From the NCBI GenBank assembly GCA_015060065.1, contig SUZF01000001.1:1-64000 (forward strand): DNA of 64,000 nucleotides, read 5' to 3'. Position 1 is the stretch's first letter; every line of letters starts with the position of its first letter. The translations under genes and the position numbers were made by a program. Below the pieces are notes generated by a model. That model did no database searches and was not told the origin of the DNA. It saw only the letters and a program-made list of their open reading frames with translations. Origin of the DNA: Rikenellaceae bacterium (GTDB lineage: Bacteria > Bacteroidota > Bacteroidia > Bacteroidales > Rikenellaceae). This document shows positions 52,413 to 59,996 of this stretch, piece after piece.

Positions 52413-52420
52413 TACCTTTG
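52413..52420 (+). promoter_or_regulatory. -7 box upstream of the phosphate transporter
   Basis: TACCTTTG fits TAnnTTTG, 30 bases before the ATG at 52451. The alternative in-frame TTG start at 52418 lies inside this box and is therefore unlikely. Confidence 0.5.
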
Positions 52421-52450
52421 TATTTGGAAAAAACCCAAACTATTAGAGAT

Positions 52451-54727
52451 ATGTCTCCTATTTTTACATTTATTGTCATTACGCTCGGACTCCTTGCCGT
52501 ATTGGGTATTGTCGTAGGCGTAACCAATGATGCAGTGAACTTTCTAAACTCGGCACTCGGCTCGAAGGCTGCACCCAAGAATATAATTCTTGCCATCGCT
52601 TCGGCAGGTATTATGGTCGGTGTAATGACATCGAGTGGTATGATGGAGGTTGCCCGCAGCGGAGTCTTCTACCCCGCACAATTTACCTTTGCCGAGATTA
52701 TGATGCTGTTCCTCGGAATGATGCTCGGAAACATCATCCTGCTCGACATCTTCAACTCGCTCGGATTGCCCACATCGACCACCGTGTCGCTTGTATTTGG
52801 ATTGCTCGGCTCGGCCATGGCAGTTGCAATTTATAAGATTGCCACTTCGGATGCCTACTCGATTACCGATATGTCCCACTTTATCAATTCGGGCAAGGCG
52901 ATGGTTATTATCTCGGCAATTCTGATGTCGGTGGTCATAGCCTTCGTCGTAGGTCTATTTGTGATGTGGATTTCGCGTGTGATATTCTCGTTCCGCTACA
53001 ACAAGATGTTCAACCGCATCGGTGCGCTTTGGTGTGGTATCTCATTCACGGGAATCATCTACTTTGCCGTTTTCAAGGGTCTGAAAGGCTTCTTGCCCGC
53101 GGAGTTTATGGAGTTTGTCAATGCACATCTGGGCTTGGCACTGCTCTGTGTGTGGGTGGCAAGTTCGGCATTCCTGCAATTCCTCAAACTCTTCAAGGTC
53201 AATATCCTGAAAACCACGATTTTGATGGGAACATTCTCGTTGGCTTTGGCATTCGCAGGTAACGACCTTGTAAACTTTATCGGCGTGCCGTTGGCAGGCT
53301 ACGATTCGTACAAGTTGGCACTCGCTTCGGGTAACGAGCAGATGACCATGGAGGCTCTGATGAATCCCGCAAAGGCAAATTTCTGGATAATGTGTGCCGC
53401 AGGTCTTATTATGATTGTAACGCTCTTCCTCTCGCGCAAGGCGATGAATGTATCGCAGACCGAGTTGTCGCTATCGAGCCAAAATGAAGGTCAAGAGAAG
53501 TTTGATTCGACATTCATCTCGCGCGGACTTGTTCGCGGAGCCATCCAGACCAGCCACTTCTTTGGCCGTATAATTCCCAAGAAGTTGCAGGCAAAAATCG
53601 AGAAACGCTTCGAGCCGCTGCCCCGTGAGGAGCAGACCAATGCCGCATACGACCTTATTCGTGCGACGGTAAATCTTACCTGTGCCTCGATTCTTATCGC
53701 TGTGGCAACATCATTCAAACTCCCACTTTCGACCACCTATGTTGTATTTATGGTGGCCATGGGTAGTTCGCTTGCCGACCGTGCATGGGGTCGCGAGAGT
53801 GCCGTATATCGAATTACGGGCGTTATGACCGTTATTTCGGGTTGGTTTATCACGGCTATTGCAGGATTTGTGATTTCGCTCATTATCACATTGATACTTG
53901 TCTGGGGCGGATGGATTGCCGCAGTAGTTTTGGTAGTGTTGTGTGCTTACCTCGTCATTAAAGGCAATTTCACAAACAAGAAAAAGGAGGGAAAAGAGAC
54001 AAAGAATCCCGAAAAGTTTGTTGCAGGCGATTCGGCAGATGTGATGATTAACCGCATCGAGGAGGTTTGCAAAACAATGGACCAAGTAACACGCATATAC
54101 AGCCGTACAATTCTCGCCGTATTCAAGGAGAATCGCAAGGTACTGCGCGATATGGTCAAGGAGTCCGAAGAACTCTTTCTCGAAGCGCGAGAGCGCAAGT
54201 ATCAGATACTTCCCTCTCTGCGCGATATTCAGGAGCGAGATATCAATACCAGCCAATTCTATGTACAGGTTATCGACTATATGTCCGAGGCTACGAAGGC
54301 TCTGATTCACATCACCCGACCGGCTTTTGACCACATCGACAACAACCATCAGGGCTTCAACAAGGAGCAGATTGTCGATTTGAAGGAGGTAAATGACGAG
54401 GTAGAGGCAATATTCGTAACTATCAGCCAGATGTTGCGTCGCAAGCACTTCTCGGATATCGCAATAATTATCGAGATGCGCGACCACCTATTCGACACCA
54501 TCGACCTTGTGATGCGCAATCAGTTGCGTCGAATGAAGGAGGGAGAATTCTCGACTTCGGCTTCGATGCTCTACTTCAACATACTCAACGAAACCAAGAC
54601 GATGGTTCTCCAATCGCGCAATATCATGCGCTCGCTCGAACACTTTGTGCATGAGAGCGATAACTATGTAGCCTTCCGTCAGGCGGTAAATGCAAAGGCG
54701 GGATTGCTTGAAGATGTAAGCGAATAG
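52451..54727 (+). CDS. Inorganic phosphate transporter (Pit family) with PhoU-like tail
   Basis: A 758-residue low-affinity phosphate symporter. Start at 52451 (MSPIFTFIVIT). Ten to twelve helices over about 1-520, with the two PiT signatures (GVTNDAVNFLNSALGSKAAP and GLPTSTTVSLVFGLLGSA; a second half has FAGNDLVNFIGVPLAG and KLPLSTTYVVFMVAMGSSLADRAWG). Residues about 540-758 are soluble, helical and charged (ADVMINRIEEVCKTMDQVTRIYS..), resembling the PhoU helical repeats that modulate phosphate transport. So transporter and regulator appear joined in one chain. The ribulokinase starts 6 bases later. Confidence 0.9.
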   Translation: MSPIFTFIVITLGLLAVLGIVVGVTNDAVNFLNSALGSKAAPKNIILAIASAGIMVGVMTSSGMMEVARSGVFYPAQFTFAEIMMLFLGMMLGNIILLDIFNSLGLPTSTTVSLVFGLLGSAMAVAIYKIATSDAYSITDMSHFINSGKAMVIISAILMSVVIAFVVGLFVMWISRVIFSFRYNKMFNRIGALWCGISFTGIIYFAVFKGLKGFLPAEFMEFVNAHLGLALLCVWVASSAFLQFLKLFKVNILKTTILMGTFSLALAFAGNDLVNFIGVPLAGYDSYKLALASGNEQMTMEALMNPAKANFWIMCAAGLIMIVTLFLSRKAMNVSQTELSLSSQNEGQEKFDSTFISRGLVRGAIQTSHFFGRIIPKKLQAKIEKRFEPLPREEQTNAAYDLIRATVNLTCASILIAVATSFKLPLSTTYVVFMVAMGSSLADRAWGRESAVYRITGVMTVISGWFITAIAGFVISLIITLILVWGGWIAAVVLVVLCAYLVIKGNFTNKKKEGKETKNPEKFVAGDSADVMINRIEEVCKTMDQVTRIYSRTILAVFKENRKVLRDMVKESEELFLEARERKYQILPSLRDIQERDINTSQFYVQVIDYMSEATKALIHITRPAFDHIDNNHQGFNKEQIVDLKEVNDEVEAIFVTISQMLRRKHFSDIAIIIEMRDHLFDTIDLVMRNQLRRMKEGEFSTSASMLYFNILNETKTMVLQSRNIMRSLEHFVHESDNYVAFRQAVNAKAGLLEDVSE

Positions 54728-54733
54728 ACAGAG

Positions 54734-56350
54734 ATGAAAAATTACGTATTGGGAATCGACTTTGGCAGCGACTCGGTGCGCTGTCTGGTGGTGGATGCGG
54801 CAGATGGCCGCGAGGTGGCAACTGCCGTAAGATATTACCCACGATGGAAAAGGGGAGAGTTCTGCAACCCTGCCGAAAATCGCTACCGTCAGCACCCTCT
54901 CGACTATATCGAGTCGCTCGAAGGTGCTATCTGCGAGGCTCTCGCCCATGCCGGCAGCGAGGTGGCGAAGGATGTTCGCGGAATATCCATCGATACCACG
55001 GCATCAACACCCGCCCTCGTCAATCGAGAGGGAACTCCGTTGGCTCTGCTGCCGGAGTTTGCCGAGAATCCCGATGCGATGTTTATCCTCTGGAAAGACC
55101 ACACGGCAGTCGATGAGGCGGACACCATAAATGACCTTGCAGCAAGGTGGCACACGGACTACACCCGTTTCTGCGGAGGCTCCTACTCTTGCGAGTGGGT
55201 CTGGGCAAAGGTTTTGCACTCTCTGAAAAACTCGCCTGAATTGCGTGATGCGACGTGGTCGTGGTGCGAGTTGAGCGATTGGGTCGGAGCAATGCTTTCG
55301 GGCAGTACCACTCCCGAAAACATCAAGCGCAGTCGCTGTACCGCGGGACATAAAGCCATGTGGCACGAGGCATGGGGCGGACTCCCCGAAAAGGCCTTTC
55401 TCGCAGAGATAGACCCCATGCTGGCAGATTTCCACGACAGACTCTACACCTCGACATATACAGGTAACACTCCTGCCGGACACCTCTCGGCAGAGTGGGC
55501 GGCACGCCTCGGTTTGAGCGAAGATGTGATTGTAGGTGTAGCCGCAGCCGATTGCCACGTTGGCGCAGTAGGCGCGGGCGTGGGTGAAGGTACGTTGGTA
55601 AAGGTTATCGGTACCTCCACTTGCGATATCACCGTCGCAAAACCCGAAGTTATAGGCGACAAGACCATTCGCGGCATCTGCGGACAAGTGGATGGCTCGG
55701 TACTGCCCGGCTACATAGGCATCGAGGCGGGACAATCCGCCTTCGGAGATATCTACGCATGGTTTCGCAGGGTCTTGGAGTGGCCTCTGCGTCATGTGGC
55801 AGATGCCGACCCCTCACTTTTCGACAAGTTGATTCCGGCACTCACTGCCGAGGCAGAGCAGTTGCCGCTTACCGAGAACGACCCTGTGGTTGTTGATTGG
55901 TTCAATGGTCGGCGCACTCCCGATACAGACCCCCGAACAACAGGTCTTTTTGCCGGTCTGACCCTCGCCACAACGGCTCCACAGATGTTCAAGGCTCTGG
56001 TTGAAGGCACAGCCTTCGGCTCACGCGCAATTACCGAGCGTCTGATTGAAGAGGGCGTGTCGGTCGAGCGTATATATGCCGTTGGAGGTATCTCCAAGAA
56101 GTCGCGATTTGTGATGCAGACCCTCTGCGATGTGCTGAAAATGCCGATAAAGGTTGTCCGCTCGGAGCAGGCGTGCGCCCTCGGTGCGGCAATGTTCGCA
56201 GCAGTAGTTGCGGGCATCTACCCCACCGTTCTCGATGCGCAGAAGGCGATGTCTTCGGGATTCTCCGATGAGTATCTGCCCGATGCCGAGCGTGGCAAGA
56301 TTTACGACCGCCTCTACGAGCGTTACAGAGCCGTCGGAGGGTTGAAGTAG
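54734..56350 (+). CDS. araB: Ribulokinase
   Basis: Phosphorylates L-ribulose in pentose use. The 538 residues show the FGGY-kinase opening YVLGIDFGSDSVRCLVVD, the ribulokinase blocks WKRGEFCNPAENRYRQHPLDY, SIDTTASTPALV, WKDHTAVDEADTIN, and the ATP-domain motif KVIGTSTCDITVA, with GQSAFGDIYAW and AVGGISKKSRFVMQTLCDVL. Length fits AraB. It sits 6 bases after the phosphate transporter, without araA or araD nearby; its convergent neighbour is a sugar porter, but the two need not share a pathway. Confidence 0.93.
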   Translation: MKNYVLGIDFGSDSVRCLVVDAADGREVATAVRYYPRWKRGEFCNPAENRYRQHPLDYIESLEGAICEALAHAGSEVAKDVRGISIDTTASTPALVNREGTPLALLPEFAENPDAMFILWKDHTAVDEADTINDLAARWHTDYTRFCGGSYSCEWVWAKVLHSLKNSPELRDATWSWCELSDWVGAMLSGSTTPENIKRSRCTAGHKAMWHEAWGGLPEKAFLAEIDPMLADFHDRLYTSTYTGNTPAGHLSAEWAARLGLSEDVIVGVAAADCHVGAVGAGVGEGTLVKVIGTSTCDITVAKPEVIGDKTIRGICGQVDGSVLPGYIGIEAGQSAFGDIYAWFRRVLEWPLRHVADADPSLFDKLIPALTAEAEQLPLTENDPVVVDWFNGRRTPDTDPRTTGLFAGLTLATTAPQMFKALVEGTAFGSRAITERLIEEGVSVERIYAVGGISKKSRFVMQTLCDVLKMPIKVVRSEQACALGAAMFAAVVAGIYPTVLDAQKAMSSGFSDEYLPDAERGKIYDRLYERYRAVGGLK

Positions 56351-56356
56351 CAACCG

Positions 56357-57370
56357 TCAATTGCCGGCTGCGACAATCAGCCCCAAACCAACAATAAAGA
56401 GCAGGAACATCACACCGAGCAGCCAATCCACAGCCTTGGAGGCTCCGCGGAACTCCTTCCATACAAAGACTCCCCATACGGCAGCCACCATAGGTGCGCC
56501 CTGACCAAGTGCATACGACACGGCAGGACCCGCCTCGCCCGAAGCGATGTAACTGAAAGCCGTACCCAAACACCAGATGGCACCTCCGAGCATTCCGACA
56601 AGATGTGTGCCGAGCGAGCCGTGCAGGTAGTCGCCATAGGTCACACGCCCACCGGCAAAGGGGTAGCGCATCACGAGCGTATTGAAGATAAAGTTGCTCA
56701 ACAGAACTCCCACCGAAAAGATAAAGATTGCCGAGTAGGGCGTGAGCATACCCGGTGCCGGCATTCGGAAGTTCGAGACATCCATACCCATAACCACAAA
56801 TCGGTAGAAGAACGACATCAGCACACCGGCAATGACCGCTAACCAGATGCCTCGCGAGTTGTTTTTGGACTTGACGCCCTTATCCTTGCGCGAGTTCATC
56901 CCGGAGGCTATGCCGTTGCATATAATCGCCACAACAATCAGAGCCACACCGACAAAGAGCATCACGGGGTGTCCCGACGGCACACCCAGATAGTTGATAA
57001 TCACACCCAAAACGAGTGCAATACCCACTCCGAGTGGGAAGGCAACAGCCAAACCCGCCAACGAGACCGATGCCGAGAGCAGGATGTTCGAGGCGTTGAA
57101 GATTGCTCCACCCAACAACACCCAACCGATACTTCCTCCCGCGGCCTGTCGCAGGTCATCGACAAAGGGGCGACCGGCCGACCCCCAACTGCCCATCGTG
57201 AAGCCGAGGATGAGCGAGAAGAGCAACATTCCGATAACATAATCCCAATAGAACAACTCGTAACGCCAACTCTTGGCGGTAAGTTTTTGGGTATTGCCCC
57301 ACGACCCCCAGCAGAGCATTGTGACAAGGCAGAAGATGACTGCCAACAGATAGTTTTCTACGATAAACAT
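56357..57370 (-). CDS. GRP/DMT-superfamily sugar (probably ribose) porter
   Basis: A 337-residue ten-helix membrane transporter of the drug/metabolite superfamily, resembling the glucose/ribose porter (GRP) branch: WGSWGNTQKLT near residue 22, FNASNILLSASVSLAGLAVAFPLGVGIALVLGVIINYLG, MRYPFAGGRVTYGDYLHG and WGVFVWKEFRG. The ribokinase gene lies 23 bases upstream on the same strand, so uptake of ribose followed by phosphorylation is the natural reading. It is convergent with araB, with only 6 bases between the two stop codons. Confidence 0.85.
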   Translation of the reverse strand: MFIVENYLLAVIFCLVTMLCWGSWGNTQKLTAKSWRYELFYWDYVIGMLLFSLILGFTMGSWGSAGRPFVDDLRQAAGGSIGWVLLGGAIFNASNILLSASVSLAGLAVAFPLGVGIALVLGVIINYLGVPSGHPVMLFVGVALIVVAIICNGIASGMNSRKDKGVKSKNNSRGIWLAVIAGVLMSFFYRFVVMGMDVSNFRMPAPGMLTPYSAIFIFSVGVLLSNFIFNTLVMRYPFAGGRVTYGDYLHGSLGTHLVGMLGGAIWCLGTAFSYIASGEAGPAVSYALGQGAPMVAAVWGVFVWKEFRGASKAVDWLLGVMFLLFIVGLGLIVAAGN

Positions 57371-57393
57371 AACTTCTTGTTTTTAGTGTTTTG

Positions 57394-58293
57394 CTACTTG
57401 ATTTCGATACGATAGGGAATAGAACTTTGTGCGCCCATACGGGTCACGGATATTGCCGATGCCTTGGTTGCGAAGGTTGCAGCCTCGACAAGCGACCGCC
57501 CCTCCGACAGAGCCACACACAGCGCACCGTTAAAGACATCGCCTGCGGCAGTCGTATCGACCGCGACAACGTGTTGTGCCGCAACAAGCGTATATCGACC
57601 TTCGCTTGCAACCAAAGCCCCTCGCGAGCCAAGGGTTACGATTGCATTTTGCGCACCCACGGCAAGCAGAGCCGCAGCCGCAGCCTCGGCACTCTTTTCG
57701 TCATTGATTGCCCGCCCTGTAAGGAGTTGGCACTCGGTGCGGTTAGGTGTGATAAGGTAGAGTTTGCTTATCAACTCACGCGAGAGGGTTGCTGCCGGTG
57801 CCGGATTGAGGATGACCTTTGTTCCCGCCCGATGGGCGACATCTGCGGCATACTCAACCACCTCCATCGGAATTTCGAGTTGCAGGAGCAGGAACTCCGC
57901 GGCCTCAATTTGCGAGCGCACAGCATCGATATCCGAGCGCGAGAGTTGGTCGTTGGCTCCCGGAGCGACAACGATACAGTTTTCGCCTTTGGCATCGACT
58001 GTGATAAGAGCCACGCCCGACGGAGAGCCGTGTTCGGTAAAGATATACTCGGCAGGAAGGTTCTCGTCTGCGAAGTGTCGCTGCGACACCTCGCCAAACA
58101 TATCATCGCCCACCTTTGTTACAAATATCACATCGCCATCCATACGTGCCGCTGCCACCGCCTGATTCGCACCCTTACCGCCTGCGGTCATCATAAAAGA
58201 GCCACCGATAACGGTCTCGCCCGGTTCGGGGATACGCTCGGTCTTGATTACCAAATCGGTATTTGTGCTACCGATTACCACAATTTTCGCCAT
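57394..58293 (-). CDS. rbsK: Ribokinase
   Basis: Phosphorylates D-ribose to ribose 5-phosphate (a precursor of PRPP). The 299 residues carry the PfkB-family openings GSTNTDLVIKTERIPEPGETV and TAGGKGANQAVAAARM and the anion-hole motif VDTTAAGDVFNGALCVALSEG with the catalytic Asp. It precedes the GRP-type porter on the same strand. The pyrimidine operon starts divergently about 200 bases away; no shared regulation is shown. Confidence 0.93.
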   Translation of the reverse strand: MAKIVVIGSTNTDLVIKTERIPEPGETVIGGSFMMTAGGKGANQAVAAARMDGDVIFVTKVGDDMFGEVSQRHFADENLPAEYIFTEHGSPSGVALITVDAKGENCIVVAPGANDQLSRSDIDAVRSQIEAAEFLLLQLEIPMEVVEYAADVAHRAGTKVILNPAPAATLSRELISKLYLITPNRTECQLLTGRAINDEKSAEAAAAALLAVGAQNAIVTLGSRGALVASEGRYTLVAAQHVVAVDTTAAGDVFNGALCVALSEGRSLVEAATFATKASAISVTRMGAQSSIPYRIEIK

Positions 58294-58464
58294 AATTTTC
58301 CCAAGTTTTTGAGTGTTGCTACTGCATTTATCTTGCCGAAAAAGAGATAAAAACGAATCTTATCCCCACACAAAGTGTAGAAACATCCCTGCAAAAGTGA
58401 GTTTTTGGTTGAAAAAATGTCAAAAAAAGAGGTTTTGACCCTATGCCGTTTAACAAATTTTACC

Positions 58465-58472
58465 TATCTTTG
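58465..58472 (+). promoter_or_regulatory. -7 box of the pyrimidine operon leader
   Basis: TATCTTTG fits TAnnTTTG, so transcription should start near 58478. A TTTG at 58434-58437 is 27 bases upstream, too far for the usual 20-base spacer, so the -33 element is unclear. Confidence 0.6.
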
Positions 58473-58490
58473 CCGAAAATAAAGAGAACT

Positions 58491-58592
58491 ATGAAGAGTT
58501 TGTACGATTGTGGTTCGGGAGCAATCCTGCTCGCGGTCGGAGTGAAATCCGAAAGCGGCTATCGTCCATTCTCTCCGTTTCAAAATAGTTGA
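58491..58592 (+). CDS. Possible 33-codon leader ORF before pyrC
   Basis: An open frame, MKSLYDCGSGAILLAVGV then KSESGYRPFSPFQNS and stop, starting about 13 bases after the expected transcription start. It runs through all the leader stems and stops 8 bases before the terminator stem. There is no run of one amino acid to suggest a classic amino-acid attenuator; a coupling of transcription and translation as in pyrBI leaders is possible. It may equally be an accident in a structured RNA. Confidence 0.35.
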   Translation: MKSLYDCGSGAILLAVGVKSESGYRPFSPFQNS

Positions 58593-58632
58593 TTTAATAT
58601 AAAAGGTAGCCTTTTCGGGGCTACTTTTTTTT
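58504..58632 (+). promoter_or_regulatory. Candidate riboswitch/attenuator of the pyrimidine operon
   Basis: Stems seen directly: closing stem ACGAT/ATCGT (58504-58508 with 58561-58565); hairpin GAGCA-ATCC-TGCTC (58519-58532); hairpin TCGGA-GTGAAA-TCCGA (58537-58552), which extends through two G-A appositions to GC/GC (58533-58534 with 58555-58556). Together they form a three-way junction. A downstream terminator (58601-58629) has as its competitor GGCTATC (58557-58563) paired with GGTAGCC (58605-58611), which also removes three bases from the closing stem. So closing stem plus terminator means off, and antiterminator means on. pyrC follows at once. I do not recognise a known aptamer class; the ligand and mechanism are inference. 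Confidence 0.7.
58601..58632 (+). terminator. Intrinsic terminator immediately before pyrC
   Basis: AAAAGGTAGCC (58601-58611) pairs with GGCTACTTTTT (58619-58629; one G-T pair) around a 7-base loop, and a run of eight T spans 58625-58632. It ends 5 bases before the pyrC ATG, so it must be read through for the operon to be expressed. Confidence 0.85.
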
Positions 58633-58637
58633 GTACT

Positions 58638-59924
58638 ATGGGTGGTTTATTACTGAAAGGAGCATCGATTCACACCGCAGAGGGGTGTCAAACCGGCGAT
58701 ATTTTAGTTGCCGAGGGTGTTATAACCGCTATCGGCGAGGGATTGGTTGCTGATAGTTCAACCCGCGTGGTGGATTGTCGCGGTAAGCATATCGTCTATG
58801 GCTTGGTCGATGTTCATGTTCATCTGCGCGAGCCGGGATTCTCGCATAAGGAGACCATCCGTACAGGAACTATGGCTTCGGCTCACGGAGGATACACCAC
58901 CGTCTGCTCGATGCCCAACCTCAACCCCGCACCCGATACAGCAGAGCATTTGCAGCAGCAACTCGACATCATCGAGCGCGATGCCGTAATCGAGGTTTTG
59001 CCCTATGCCTCCATAACACTTGGTCAGCGAGGCAAAGGTGAGTTGGTCGATTTTGAGACGTTGGCAACAAAGGTGGCGGGCTTCTCGGACGACGGACGAG
59101 GCGTACAGAGCGAGGCTCTTATGGCAGAGGCTATGCGCAAGGCAAAGGCAGCAGGCAGCCGTATCGTTGCCCACTGCGAGGTTGATGACCTGCTGCATGG
59201 CGGGTATATTCACGATGGCGAGTATTGCCGAGTGCATAACCACCGCGGCATCTGCTCCGAGAGCGAATGGGAGCAGGTCGAGCGCGACATACGTCTGGCG
59301 GAGGCTACGGGGTGTCAGTACCACGTCTGCCACATCTCGACACGCGAAAGTGTCGATCTGGTACGTCGGGCGAAGGCTCGCGGTTTGAAGGTTAGTTGTG
59401 AAACGGGACCCCACTACCTGCTCCTATGTGATATGGATTTGCAGGAGGAGGGTCGCTTCAAGATGAATCCGCCATTGCGTAGTGCCGAGGATAGAGATGC
59501 TCTGATTGAGGGTATCTTGGACGGTACTATCGAGGTGCTGGCTACCGACCACGCACCCCATGCCGAGAACGAAAAGGCAAAGGGTCTTGCCGGTAGCGCA
59601 TTCGGAATTGTCGGCATCGAGACGGCATTCCCGCTGATGTACACCCACTTTGTCAAGAGTGGGAAGATGACGTTTGAGCATCTGTTGGATATCATGTCGA
59701 AGAACCCGCGCAAAATTTTCGGCTTGGGAGGCTCCCTTGCCGTAGGCGAGAGGGCTGACTTGGCAATATTTGACCTCGACCGAGAGTATGAGATTCGCTC
59801 CGAAGAGTTTTTGTCGATGGGACACAGCACCCCGTTTGAAGGTTGGAAGGTCTATGGAGAGTGTGTGATGACCCTCTGCCGCGGAGAGATTGCCTACAAG
59901 AAGGGCGACCAAACGATTGGGTAA
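58638..59924 (+). CDS. pyrC: Dihydroorotase
   Basis: Closes carbamoyl-aspartate to dihydroorotate in pyrimidine synthesis. The 428 residues match the class I (allantoinase-like) dihydroorotases: DVHVHLREPGFSHKETI (metal His-x-His), the GYTTVCSMPNLNPAPDT block, FSDDGRGVQ, AHCE, HISTRESV and ATDHAPHAENEKAKG. The ATG at 58638 lies just after the leader terminator. The 72-base gap to carB holds three ATTGAAGAG-type nonamers and no carA gene. Confidence 0.95.
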   Translation: MGGLLLKGASIHTAEGCQTGDILVAEGVITAIGEGLVADSSTRVVDCRGKHIVYGLVDVHVHLREPGFSHKETIRTGTMASAHGGYTTVCSMPNLNPAPDTAEHLQQQLDIIERDAVIEVLPYASITLGQRGKGELVDFETLATKVAGFSDDGRGVQSEALMAEAMRKAKAAGSRIVAHCEVDDLLHGGYIHDGEYCRVHNHRGICSESEWEQVERDIRLAEATGCQYHVCHISTRESVDLVRRAKARGLKVSCETGPHYLLLCDMDLQEEGRFKMNPPLRSAEDRDALIEGILDGTIEVLATDHAPHAENEKAKGLAGSAFGIVGIETAFPLMYTHFVKSGKMTFEHLLDIMSKNPRKIFGLGGSLAVGERADLAIFDLDREYEIRSEEFLSMGHSTPFEGWKVYGECVMTLCRGEIAYKKGDQTIG

Positions 59925-59929
59925 GCCGA

Positions 59930-59956
59930 ATTGAAGAGATTGAAGGGATTGGAAAG
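59930..59956. repeat. Three nonamer units in the pyrC-carB gap
   Basis: ATTGAAGAG, ATTGAAGGG and ATTGGAAAG follow each other in phase in the gap where a carA gene might have been expected. The unit resembles the purine-rich nonamers at 30602-30637. Confidence 0.55.
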
Positions 59957-59996
59957 AGAACAAAAAACGCAATAAAAACTTAAAAATTGAAGAAAA

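Noticed and set aside
56351..56356. Terminator between convergent araB and the sugar porter
   Set aside because: Only six bases separate the stop codons and no hairpin is visible there.
58501..58565. FMN or cobalamin riboswitch in the pyr leader
   Set aside because: The GUGAAA loop and some neighbours look faintly similar to both, but the second FMN arm and the B12-box core are missing and the operon has no flavin or B12 synthesis genes.
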